Shown piece after piece: positions 4,590-11,953 of a DNA stretch of 21,249 nucleotides. A model generated the notes under the pieces. That model was given only the letters and a program-made list of their open reading frames with translations. It had not been told where the DNA came from and made no database searches. This stretch comes from RGIG5612 sp045601405 (GTDB taxonomy: Bacteria; Bacillota; Clostridia; Lachnospirales; Lachnospiraceae), in NCBI GenBank assembly GCA_045601405.1, contig JAZRZO010000050.1:1-21249 (forward strand). Reading direction: 5' to 3'. A program made the translations under genes and the position numbers. How positions within the stretch are numbered: position 1 is the stretch's first letter; every line of letters begins with the position of its first letter.

Positions 4590-5076
4590 AGGCAAGTACC
4601 AGGAGTGGCTAACAGAGGACGGCCTGCTGCTGCTCAGAAGGTGGGCGAGGCAGGATCTGACGGACAAAAAGATTGCTGACAAAATGGGTGTCGCTGCCGG
4701 AACACTGTATCGGTGGAAGAATGAGCATCGTGAGATATGTGAGGCCCTAAAAAGGACAAGGGAAATCTGCATCAGCGAGATGGAAGAGTCTCTTGAGAAG
4801 TCGGGACATGGATATTACGTCGTAGAAGAAGAATGGGCGAATAAGTGGAATCCGCATGAAAAGAAGTTTGAACTGTTGCTCGTGAAAAAGACTCGGAAAT
4901 GGATTAAGCCGGACACGACAGCGCAGATTTTCTACCTCAAGAATCGTGATAGAACTAACTGGAGAGATAAACAGGAGATACAGCTTGATGCAGATGAAAA
5001 AGAGACCGGAGTTATTGCACTGCCTGATACCTTGGCCCCGGAACAGCCTCCGGAGGAGGTAGGTAAAAATGGCTAA
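4582..5076 (+). CDS. terS: Terminase small subunit
   Basis: 164 aa with a TTG start at 4582, AAAGGGG at about 4566, overlapping the previous gene by 8 bp. Residues 1-60 form a helix-turn-helix (LLLRRWARQDLTDKKIADKMGVAAGTLYRWKNEHREI), the DNA-recognition domain of small terminases. The middle (KSGHGYYVVEEEWANKWNPHEKKFELLLVKKTRKWIKPDTTAQIFYLKNRDRTNWRDKQ) is the conserved part shared with many Firmicutes phage TerS proteins. The C-terminus is acidic and Pro-rich. TerS binds the packaging site and recruits TerL, which follows with an 8-bp overlap. A pac or cos site may lie nearby but is not visible. Confidence 0.8.
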   Translation: MAKGKYQEWLTEDGLLLLRRWARQDLTDKKIADKMGVAAGTLYRWKNEHREICEALKRTREICISEMEESLEKSGHGYYVVEEEWANKWNPHEKKFELLLVKKTRKWIKPDTTAQIFYLKNRDRTNWRDKQEIQLDADEKETGVIALPDTLAPEQPPEEVGKNG

Positions 5077-6523
5077 CGTGATATGGCAGCCACAAGCTAA
5101 GCAGCTGCAGCTGATGCAGCGCTGGGAGGATGAAGCGCTTTACGGCGGAGCTGCCGGCGGAGGAAAGAGCGACTGCGCACTTGCAGAGGCTCTTAGGCAG
5201 GTAGAGATACCTCACTATCGAGGACTGATACTGCGTAAGACTTATCCACAACTGACAGAGCTTATGGACCGTAGCGCCGAGATTTATAAACCGGCGTTTC
5301 CCGGAGCAAGATTCAATGAGAGTAAGCATGTTTGGCACTTTCCTTCCGGATCCAAAATTTACTTTGGTTCGTTGCAGCACACTAAGGACCGGCTTAACTA
5401 CCAGGGAAAAAGATATGACTTCATTGATTTTGACGAGCTGACGCAGTTCCTATGGGAAGAGTACAGTTATCTGTTTTCCCGTAACCGGCCTAATGGTCCG
5501 GGAACGAGATGCTACATCCGGGCTCAGGCGAACCCCGGAGGCATAGGGCACAGCTGGGTGAAAGAGAGATTTATCACTCCGGCCGTACCGATGCAAACGA
5601 TCTGGGAAGATGCAGAGATCAGATATCCGGACGGACACGCGGAGAAAAAGTGGCGCAGCCGGATATTTGTCCCGTCAACTGTGTTTGATAATCGCATACT
5701 GCTGCGGAATGATCCGGAGTATCTCATGAGGCTTGCGTCGCTGCCGGAAGCGGAGCGCAACGCTTTGCTGTATGGGGACTGGGATACCTTCAGCGGGCAG
5801 GTCTTTGCTGAATGGCGCAACGATAGCGAGCATTATAAGGATCGTACTAACACGCACGTGATTGAGCCTTTCCGGATCCCGGAGACCTGGGCGATCTGGT
5901 GCGGTCTTGACTGGGGCTACTCTAAACCTTTCTCGGTAGCATGGTACGCAGTAGATCATGACCGCAGGATGTACCGAATCCGCGAGTATTACGGATGTAC
6001 CGGCACACCTAACACTGGTATTAAGCTGGAGCCGACCTTGGTAGCGCGAAAGATCCGCGAGATTGAAGCAGACGATCCTAACCTGAAGGGGAAGACGATC
6101 CACAGAGTAGGAGATCCTGCAATCTGGCAAAGCGATGGCACTGAGAGTATAGGCGATCTGATGCAGAGACAGGGCGTTTTTTTTGAGAAGGGCGATCATG
6201 CTCGGATCTCCGGCAAGATGCAGTGTCATCACAGGCTTAATTTTGATGCTGACGGGATACCGATGTTTTACTGTTTCTCGACCTGCAAGCACTTTATCCG
6301 GACGATTCCGGCGCTGGTATATGACGAGGCCGACGTAGAGGATATAGATACAGACGGAGAAGATCACATCTATGACGAATGGAGATATGTTTGCATGGCT
6401 AATCCGATAGCACCACCTATTAAGCAAGAGGTTAAAGTTAAGCCGTATGATCCGCTTGAGACACCGCTTGACGCGATCATCAACGGCAGCAGATATGACA
6501 ACTACGAAGCGTATAGAATTTAA
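5069..6523 (+). CDS. terL: Terminase large subunit (packaging ATPase/nuclease)
   Basis: 484 aa from ATG 5069 with GGAGGAGG upstream. The N-terminal ATPase has an adenine-binding WQPQAKQ motif (6-12), Walker A GGAAGGGKS (26-34, Lys33), Walker B FIDFDE (118-123) and the coupling motif ANPGG (154-158). The C-terminal RNase H-like nuclease starts with GLDWG (Asp281), followed by VGDPAIWQ and an acidic DEADVED stretch as possible further metal ligands. Length is normal for the family. It drives DNA into the procapsid through the portal and cuts the concatemer. Codon use and spacing match the neighbours. Confidence 0.95.
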   Translation: MANVIWQPQAKQLQLMQRWEDEALYGGAAGGGKSDCALAEALRQVEIPHYRGLILRKTYPQLTELMDRSAEIYKPAFPGARFNESKHVWHFPSGSKIYFGSLQHTKDRLNYQGKRYDFIDFDELTQFLWEEYSYLFSRNRPNGPGTRCYIRAQANPGGIGHSWVKERFITPAVPMQTIWEDAEIRYPDGHAEKKWRSRIFVPSTVFDNRILLRNDPEYLMRLASLPEAERNALLYGDWDTFSGQVFAEWRNDSEHYKDRTNTHVIEPFRIPETWAIWCGLDWGYSKPFSVAWYAVDHDRRMYRIREYYGCTGTPNTGIKLEPTLVARKIREIEADDPNLKGKTIHRVGDPAIWQSDGTESIGDLMQRQGVFFEKGDHARISGKMQCHHRLNFDADGIPMFYCFSTCKHFIRTIPALVYDEADVEDIDTDGEDHIYDEWRYVCMANPIAPPIKQEVKVKPYDPLETPLDAIINGSRYDNYEAYRI

Positions 6524-6541
6524 AAAAGGAGCGTAAGTAAG

Positions 6542-8476
6542 ATGGCAGATAAGATTTTGTATGGCAGACAGGATGATGGCACAACTGAGAGCATTGAGCC
6601 GGAAGCTTTAGCGGAAGAGGAGCTTGCCGGTGCGCAGAAGATAATCACGGAAGAGGATATAGCAGAAGCTGCACTTATACTCAACGAGTACAAGGCCGGC
6701 AAAGCTAACCTGGAGAATCGCGTGGTTGAAGATGAGAAGTGGTATAAAATCCAGCACTGGGATCTGATCAATGCCGGAAAAAAAGATGAAGAGAAAAAAC
6801 GCATTACGGTGCAGAGTACATCAGCCTGGCTGTTTAACGCAATTGCAAACAAGCACGCTGATGCGATGGACAACTACCCGGAGCCTGTTGTGCTGCCGAG
6901 AGAGCGCAGCGACGAGGGTTCCGCCAAAACGCTGTCTCAGGTGCTTCCGGTTGTGATGGAGTATAACCAGTTCCGTAAAACATATAGCGATAACTGCTGG
7001 GAGAAATTCAAACACGGAACAGCAGCGTATGGCGTTTTTTGGGACAGCCAAAAGACTAATGGACTGGGTGACATTGATATCAGTATGCTCGATATGCTTA
7101 ACATCTTCTGGGAGCCGGGGATTCAGGACATACAGAAGAGTCGAAATCTCTTTGTGGTGGATATAGTAGATACGGATATCCTGATGGCGGAGTATCCGGA
7201 GTGCAAAGATATGCAGGGGAGTGGCGTAATCAATGTCACCCAGTATCTGTACGACGAGAGCATTGATAACTCCGACAAAAGCATGGTTGTTGACTGGTAC
7301 TACAAACGGCGCACGTCGGACGGACGGACGGTTCTGCATTACTGCAAGTTTGTTAATAACACTATCCTCTATGCGAGCGAGAATGATCCGAGATACCGGG
7401 AATCCGGGTATTACAATCACGGCAAATATCCGATAGTGTTTGATACATTATTCCCGGAAAAAGGGATGCCTACCGGCTTCGGATACATCGCGCTGTGCAA
7501 AAACCCGCAGCTTTACATCGACAAGCTATCTTCCAATATTCTGGAAAGTTCAATCCTTGGCACGAAAAAACGATACTTTGCGTCCAGCAACACTAACATC
7601 AACGAGCAGGAGTTTTTGGACTGGAGCAAACCGATAGTCCATGTCGAGGGGCCGATAGACCCGACGAGACTACAGGAGATAGTTTTATCTCCTGTACCGG
7701 CGATATATGAGAGCGTGCTGCAGCAGAAGATCGAGGAGATGAAAGAGACTGCGGCGAACCGGGATGTGACATCCGGCGGGACAACATCCGGAATCACTGC
7801 AGCCTCTGCGATAGCAGCTTTGCAGGAAGCGGGCAATAAGCAGAGTAGGGACACGATATCTACGTCTTATGATCATTTTGTGGATATCTGCAATCTTGTG
7901 ATAGAGCTGATGCGTCAGTTTTACGATGAGCCGCGGACTTTCCGTATAACGAATCAGGCGCCGGGAGGATATACTTTTGTTGATCTTTCGAGCCAGATGA
8001 TCGGGCCTCAGCCGACAGGTATGCTTCCGTCCGGAGAGGAGACATACCGCCTGCCGATCTTCGATTTAAAGATCAAGGCTCAGAAAAAGAATCCATTCTC
8101 ACGCATGGAAGAGAATGAGCGCGCGAAAGAGCTTTATGCTCTCGGGTTCTTTAATCCGGAACGAGCGCAGGAAGCACTGATCGCGCTGGAGATGATGGAC
8201 TTTGAGGGCAAAGAAAAGATCATAGAGCAGGTGCAGCAGGGACAGACGCTTATGAATCTGCTCAATCAGGCGATGGGCGCGCTTTCTATGCTGACCGGGC
8301 AGCCGGCGATGGGCGCTGCAGGACAGCCACAGCAGGCAGCGCCTGAAAGACCGCAGCAGCAGACTCCGACAGGCTCAGGCATGACCGGCGATATCATGGA
8401 GTCGCGCGCTCCGAGACAGCCTTATGCGCAGAGCCTTGCACGACGCAGCAGGCCGGACATGGATCAGGGGGAGTAA
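6542..8476 (+). CDS. Portal protein
   Basis: 644 aa from ATG 6542 with AAAGGAG at about 6525. It follows terL directly. The pattern WYKIQHWDL...STSAWLFNAIANKHADAMDNYPEP...YGVFWD...DMLNIFWEPGIQDIQKSRN is that of long podovirus-type portals. A helical region follows (VLQQKIEEMKETAANRDVTSGGTTSGITAASAIAALQEAG). The last 80 residues are Gln/Pro/Gly-rich and probably disordered. The portal forms the dodecameric vertex through which DNA enters and to which the connector and tail attach. Length above 600 aa suits a short-tailed phage. Confidence 0.9.
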   Translation: MADKILYGRQDDGTTESIEPEALAEEELAGAQKIITEEDIAEAALILNEYKAGKANLENRVVEDEKWYKIQHWDLINAGKKDEEKKRITVQSTSAWLFNAIANKHADAMDNYPEPVVLPRERSDEGSAKTLSQVLPVVMEYNQFRKTYSDNCWEKFKHGTAAYGVFWDSQKTNGLGDIDISMLDMLNIFWEPGIQDIQKSRNLFVVDIVDTDILMAEYPECKDMQGSGVINVTQYLYDESIDNSDKSMVVDWYYKRRTSDGRTVLHYCKFVNNTILYASENDPRYRESGYYNHGKYPIVFDTLFPEKGMPTGFGYIALCKNPQLYIDKLSSNILESSILGTKKRYFASSNTNINEQEFLDWSKPIVHVEGPIDPTRLQEIVLSPVPAIYESVLQQKIEEMKETAANRDVTSGGTTSGITAASAIAALQEAGNKQSRDTISTSYDHFVDICNLVIELMRQFYDEPRTFRITNQAPGGYTFVDLSSQMIGPQPTGMLPSGEETYRLPIFDLKIKAQKKNPFSRMEENERAKELYALGFFNPERAQEALIALEMMDFEGKEKIIEQVQQGQTLMNLLNQAMGALSMLTGQPAMGAAGQPQQAAPERPQQQTPTGSGMTGDIMESRAPRQPYAQSLARRSRPDMDQGE

Positions 8477-8480
8477 AGAC

Positions 8481-8795
8481 ATGACCAAGGTTGAAATTAC
8501 AATCTCAAAATTAAGATATGCGATCATTTTTGATGGACATGCTGGCAGGGAAGAAGTGTGTGCAGCTATATCTGCATTGATGTTTTCTTTAGAGGGGTTC
8601 CTGGCTAACAACGAGCAGGAACTGTTTGTGCATTCCTCGAAGATGGATGATCCCGGATGGGGGTATATCATGTTCGAGCTGGAGCAGGAGCAGCCAAAAA
8701 TATCAGGTGCGTTTGAACTGGTTATGATAGGGCTGCTGCAGATACGCGAAAGCTATCAGGACTATATACGAGTAGATATCAAAGAAACAGATTAG
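8481..8795 (+). CDS. Prp-like cysteine protease, candidate capsid/scaffold maturation protease
   Basis: 104 aa from ATG 8481 with GGGGGAG at about 8466; the frame is open upstream but only inside the portal gene. It resembles Prp (YsxB), the Firmicutes protease that removes the N-terminal extension of ribosomal protein L27. It starts KVEITISK, has GHAG (His20), VCAAISAL (Cys27), and a C-terminal helix plus strand (FELVMIGLLQIRESYQDYIRVDIK) close to the Prp ending. His and Cys correspond to the Prp catalytic pair, but only 7 residues separate them against about 12 in S. aureus Prp, so the mobile loop is shortened. It lies between portal and scaffold, where phage maturation proteases are found, and the next two proteins carry a matching N-terminal motif. 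Confidence 0.75.
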   Translation: MTKVEITISKLRYAIIFDGHAGREEVCAAISALMFSLEGFLANNEQELFVHSSKMDDPGWGYIMFELEQEQPKISGAFELVMIGLLQIRESYQDYIRVDIKETD

Positions 8796-8806
8796 CTGAT
8801 TCAAAA

Positions 8807-8842
8807 AATTGCGGTTTCGGGGCGAAATATCCAAACCGAATT
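8807..8842 (+). other. Hairpin upstream of scaffold gene, possible attenuator/terminator
   Basis: AATT-CGGTTT-GG on the 5' side (8807-8820, with two single-base bulges) pairs with CC-AAACCG-AATT (8831-8842) around the loop GGCGAAATAT. It is followed by TTATATAC, a weak U-rich tail. It sits in the 103-bp gap between the Prp-like and scaffold genes. It may partly terminate readthrough from the packaging genes or protect the capsid mRNA 5' end. Confidence 0.5.
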
Positions 8843-8898
8843 TTATATACTCATTAAAGCCACTCAGGGCGAGAATACTGTGAAAGGAGAATCCAACT

Positions 8899-9882
8899 AT
8901 GAGATTCAAAGTATGGCCTATTAACCTGAAGCATTTTGGCGGTGAGGGAGCAGGCGCAGCTCCGGCCGGAACAGCTCAGGAGGGGCCGGGTGAACAGGGC
9001 GAAAAACTTTTGGCCGAGGCCGCCGCTCGGAATAAGGGCGCAAGGAAGGCTGATCCCTATAGCAATGTTGTTTTTGGCAAAGCTCCGGAAGGTGCTGAAC
9101 CAAAGAGCGCAGAGGGAGAAGCAGGGCAGGACGCCGCTGCCACAGCAGATAATTCTGCAACATCAAGCACATTGGCAGAGAAAAGAAAAGCTTATGACGA
9201 GTTGATCAATGGTGAGTACAAAGAATTTTATACTCGTGACACACAGAACATGATCAACCGGCGCTTTAAAGAGACCAAAGAGCTCGAAAAGCAGGTAGCT
9301 GACAGCCAGCCGGTCATCGACATGCTTATGCAGAGATACGGTGTCAAAGATACTACGCAACTGCAGGCAGCGCTGGAAAACGATTCGGCATACTGGCAGG
9401 AAGCGGCTGACGAAGCCGGAATGAGTGTGGCTCAGTTTATGGAATTCAACAAGCTTCAGCGTGAGAATGCTCAACTCCTTAAAGCACAGGAAGAAGCTGC
9501 GCGCATCGAATACGATCAGCAGAGGATTACTCAATGGTCCCTTGAAGCTCAGGAACTCAAGGGTAAATATCCTAAGTTTGATCTGGAAACAGAAGCGCAG
9601 GATCCTGAATTCTTTAGGCTGTTGCAGTCCGGTGTACCTATGGAGCACGTGTATAAGCTGCTGCACATGGATGATATCATCAATGACGAACGCACAACGA
9701 CAGCAGCATTTACGGAAAAGCAGGTCATGGATAACGTGAAAGCAAGAGGCTCACGACCGTCAGAAGCAGGTCTTAACTCCAACAATGGCATTATCTACAA
9801 AACAGATGTTTCGCAGCTTTCCGAGCAGGATGTGCTTGAGATTGCGAAACGCGTGAAACGTGGGGAACAGATCAGCTTTTAG
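8899..9882 (+). CDS. Capsid scaffold protein
   Basis: 327 aa from ATG 8899 with AAAGGAG upstream. The N-terminus (MRFKVWPINLKHFGGEG) holds an INLKHF motif resembling the Prp-cut leader of L27. Residues 14-95 are Ala/Gly/Glu-rich and disordered. About 95-215 is strongly helical/coiled-coil (EKRKAYDELINGEYKEFYTRDTQNMINRRFKETKELEKQ). A shorter helical C-terminus (SEQDVLEIAKRVKRGEQISF) is basic, as expected for a capsid-contacting tail. Composition and place directly before the major capsid gene identify it as a scaffold; scaffolds of this type are removed or cut during maturation. Confidence 0.85.
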   Translation: MRFKVWPINLKHFGGEGAGAAPAGTAQEGPGEQGEKLLAEAAARNKGARKADPYSNVVFGKAPEGAEPKSAEGEAGQDAAATADNSATSSTLAEKRKAYDELINGEYKEFYTRDTQNMINRRFKETKELEKQVADSQPVIDMLMQRYGVKDTTQLQAALENDSAYWQEAADEAGMSVAQFMEFNKLQRENAQLLKAQEEAARIEYDQQRITQWSLEAQELKGKYPKFDLETEAQDPEFFRLLQSGVPMEHVYKLLHMDDIINDERTTTAAFTEKQVMDNVKARGSRPSEAGLNSNNGIIYKTDVSQLSEQDVLEIAKRVKRGEQISF

Positions 9883-9914
9883 CTTATGTTCCCACAGAAA
9901 GGGGATAAGACACT

Positions 9915-11159
9915 ATGAACACTTTTATTTTATTTGACGTAAATCTCAAATATTTTGACAACACGCAGACAACATTGCTGCAGGATCTGTCAGCGGAGAT
10001 GAAGACTTACTATAGCAAGTATCTGATCACGCTCGCAGAGCCGTCTCTGGTACATGATCAGCATGCTCAGAAGCATCAGATCCCACAGAATGGCGGTAAG
10101 ACTATTGAATTCAGGAAATACGATAGTCTTCCGAAAGCACTTACTCCGCTTGTTGAAGGCGTTACGCCTCACGGGAATAAGCTGAGCCTGTCTACAATCA
10201 CAGCGACGATCAACCAGTTTGGTGATTACATTGAGCTGTCAGATACGCTCCTTCTTACCGCAATCGACAACAACCTGCTCCAGGCTACAGAGCTGCTCGC
10301 ATCACAGGCAGGTCGTACTCTTGATACGGTAACAAGGGAGGTTCTCGCCGGCGGTACAAACGTGCAGTACGGCGAAGGTACGAAAAAGACCAGGTCGGCT
10401 CTTGTCGGCGGTGAGACAACGGGCAATGACTATCTTACAGTCAAAGCTATCCGTATGGCAGTCAGATCTCTTAAGGTCATGAATACGCCGAAGATCAACG
10501 GAGATTATGCCGGCATTGTTCATCCTTCTTGCTCGTTTGACATCATGGATGATCCGGCTTGGCAGGCACCGCATACCTACGTTGACACAGAAAACATATA
10601 TGCTAACGAGATAGGCCGTATCGCAGGGGTGCGTTTCTCAGAGACTACAGAGGCTAAGATATTCCACGCCGACGGCTTAACTGCAGCTGCGAGGGATCTT
10701 ACTGTATCTGAGTATGCGTCCGAAGTTATCACAACAGCCGAAGCGATTACAGCAGATGAGGCTGCGGCGCTGAAAGGCAGGGATATACTTGTTGGCGGTG
10801 AGGTGATGAAAGTTGCTTCTGCAACAGCCGGAGCAGCTGGCTCAGCAACGATCACTGTTAGCGATACACCGGCAACTTCACCGTCTGCTAACGATGTGAT
10901 CTATCCGGGCGAAGCAGGAGCTAAAGGCCGTGATGTATATGCAACGCTTATCATGGGCGCTAACGCTTACGGCACAACCGACGTTAGCGGAGGCGGTTTG
11001 CAGCATATCGTTAAGCAGCTTGGTTCCGCAGGTACCGCTGATCCTCTGAACCAGCGCGCTACTGTCGGCTGGAAAGCGTACAAAGTAGCAGAGCGTCTGA
11101 TCGAGCAGTATCTTGTCAGAATTGAGACATGCTCTACATTCCAGGATGGCGCAAATTAG
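9915..11159 (+). CDS. Major capsid protein, N4-gp56 family
   Basis: 414 aa from ATG 9915 with AAAGGGG upstream. The stretch LITLAEPSLVHDQHAQKHQIPQNGGKTIEFRKYDSLPKALTPLVEGVTP, then INQFGDYIELSDTLLLTAIDN and QAGRTLDTVTREVLAGGTN, is the N4-gp56 capsid signature. The C-terminal part (GANAYGTTDVSGGG...DPLNQRATVGWKAYKVAERLIEQYLVRIETCSTF) is also typical. Residues about 265-335 form an Ala/Thr/Gly-rich insertion (KGRDILVGGEVMKVASATAG and onward) that looks like an extra surface domain. The first 14 residues (MNTFILFDVNLKYF) include a VNLKYF motif matching the scaffold and the L27-type Prp site, so the mature protein may start at Asp15. Confidence 0.92.
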   Translation: MNTFILFDVNLKYFDNTQTTLLQDLSAEMKTYYSKYLITLAEPSLVHDQHAQKHQIPQNGGKTIEFRKYDSLPKALTPLVEGVTPHGNKLSLSTITATINQFGDYIELSDTLLLTAIDNNLLQATELLASQAGRTLDTVTREVLAGGTNVQYGEGTKKTRSALVGGETTGNDYLTVKAIRMAVRSLKVMNTPKINGDYAGIVHPSCSFDIMDDPAWQAPHTYVDTENIYANEIGRIAGVRFSETTEAKIFHADGLTAAARDLTVSEYASEVITTAEAITADEAAALKGRDILVGGEVMKVASATAGAAGSATITVSDTPATSPSANDVIYPGEAGAKGRDVYATLIMGANAYGTTDVSGGGLQHIVKQLGSAGTADPLNQRATVGWKAYKVAERLIEQYLVRIETCSTFQDGAN

Positions 11160-11168
11160 TTTGTAACA

Positions 11169-11200
11169 CTTGAGAGGCATCTTCGCGGATGCCTCTCAAG
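11169..11200 (+). other. Strong hairpin directly after the capsid gene
   Basis: A perfect 13-bp stem, CTTGAGAGGCATC (11169-11181) with GATGCCTCTCAAG (11188-11200), closes a TTCGCG loop 10 bp after the capsid stop. No U-tract follows (AGAAAAGGAG instead), so it is not a standard intrinsic terminator. The next gene's Shine-Dalgarno lies right behind it. It may stabilise the capsid mRNA 3' end or slow ribosome entry to the next gene. Confidence 0.75.
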
Positions 11201-11219
11201 AGAAAAGGAGACTATTGTT

Positions 11220-11510
11220 ATGGCAACGGAAAAAAAGGAAACTAAGGCAAGTAAGAAAACTGATTCTGAATCATGGGCTGAGAAGAAGGTTCGTGTGAGA
11301 CTGTTCCGTGATAACGAGCGATACAAAGAAGACGTAACTGCTATCGTTAACGGAAAGGCCTTTAGGATCAGGCGAGGGGTTGATGTTGAGCTTCCGCTGT
11401 ACGTCTGGCTTATGATCAGGAACGGCATTGAACAGGATGACAAAGCTTCTGATTTTATACAGCGCGAGGAGGCAAGCTTCAAGGCCAAAGAAAGAGAATT
11501 TAATTGGTGA
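11220..11510 (+). CDS. Small head-associated protein, 96 aa
   Basis: ATG 11220, preceded by AAAAGGAG. Residues 1-25 are Lys/Glu/Ser/Thr-rich and disordered. Residues 26-65 form a compact predicted beta domain (KKVRVRLFRDNERYKEDVTAIVNGKAFRIRRGVDVELPLYVW). The C-terminus is a charged helix. Small proteins with an RVRLFRDN...V.V.VNG....I.RG..VE.P pattern often follow the capsid gene in Firmicutes phages; a capsid-binding or decoration role is likely from position but not shown. It is bracketed by two long hairpins without U-tracts. Confidence 0.65.
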   Translation: MATEKKETKASKKTDSESWAEKKVRVRLFRDNERYKEDVTAIVNGKAFRIRRGVDVELPLYVWLMIRNGIEQDDKASDFIQREEASFKAKEREFNW

Positions 11511-11545
11511 CAATATACCGAAATGGTTCAATAAATGCTTGAAAC

Positions 11546-11577
11546 ACAGCGCATTATCCAAATGGGTGGTGCGCTGT
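11546..11577 (+). other. 14-bp RNA hairpin between head protein and connector genes
   Basis: ACAGCGCATTATCC (11546-11559) pairs over its full length with GGGTGGTGCGCTGT (11564-11577) around an AAAT loop. Three of the 14 pairs are G:U, so the structure is better at RNA than DNA level. No U-tract follows. It fills the 89-bp gap before the connector gene. I take it as an mRNA processing or stability element; the role is inferred. Confidence 0.7.
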
Positions 11578-11599
11578 TGAACTAATAGGGGATTTTACG

Positions 11600-11953
11600 A
11601 TGACTATTCAGGATATAAAAAACAGGTTAAATAAAGAACATCCCAACCAGTATGATGATGAACTGATCATCTCATGGATCAATGACGTTGAACGGGATAT
11701 AGTAATGTTCCTGAGGCTGTTCGAGGGCATTATAAGCGAGGAAAGCGAACAGCATGATTCCTTGACCGATGAGGTGATGTTGAATGAGATTGACGTATAT
11801 ACTGAGTATATCATCTGCCGGATCTGTCTCAGCAACGAAGAATACGACAGATACAACAATCACGCCGCAATCTTCGAGCAAAGGCTGAATGAATGGAAAG
11901 AACGGTATCTTAGAGCACATGAACCGATTAGTAGAGGGAGCTTTAAGATATGA
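11600..11953 (+). CDS. Head-tail connector (adaptor) protein, probable
   Basis: 117 aa from ATG 11600 with AGGGGA upstream. It is almost entirely helical (TIQDIKNRLNKEHPNQYDDELIISWINDVERDIVMFLRLF, then LNEIDVYTEYIICRICLSNEEYDRYNNHAAIFEQRLNEWKERYLR). The opening IQDIKNRLN...YDDE.I..WIN.VE and the YNNHAA.FE...NEW ending fit the gp6/adaptor type of connector, which binds under the portal. The place between the capsid genes and the tail nozzle agrees. Its stop overlaps the next start (ATGA). Confidence 0.7.
   Translation: MTIQDIKNRLNKEHPNQYDDELIISWINDVERDIVMFLRLFEGIISEESEQHDSLTDEVMLNEIDVYTEYIICRICLSNEEYDRYNNHAAIFEQRLNEWKERYLRAHEPISRGSFKI

Noticed and set aside
5675..6427. 250-codon open frame on the minus strand inside terL
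   Set aside because: It is a shadow of the strongly supported terminase gene, with no ribosome binding site or domain; other long minus-strand frames in the late block were dismissed for the same reason.
8807..8842. Hairpin promoter for an N4-type virion RNA polymerase
   Set aside because: No phage RNA polymerase gene is visible, the hairpins in the window share little stem sequence, and ordinary sigma-A signals are used at 4061-4089.
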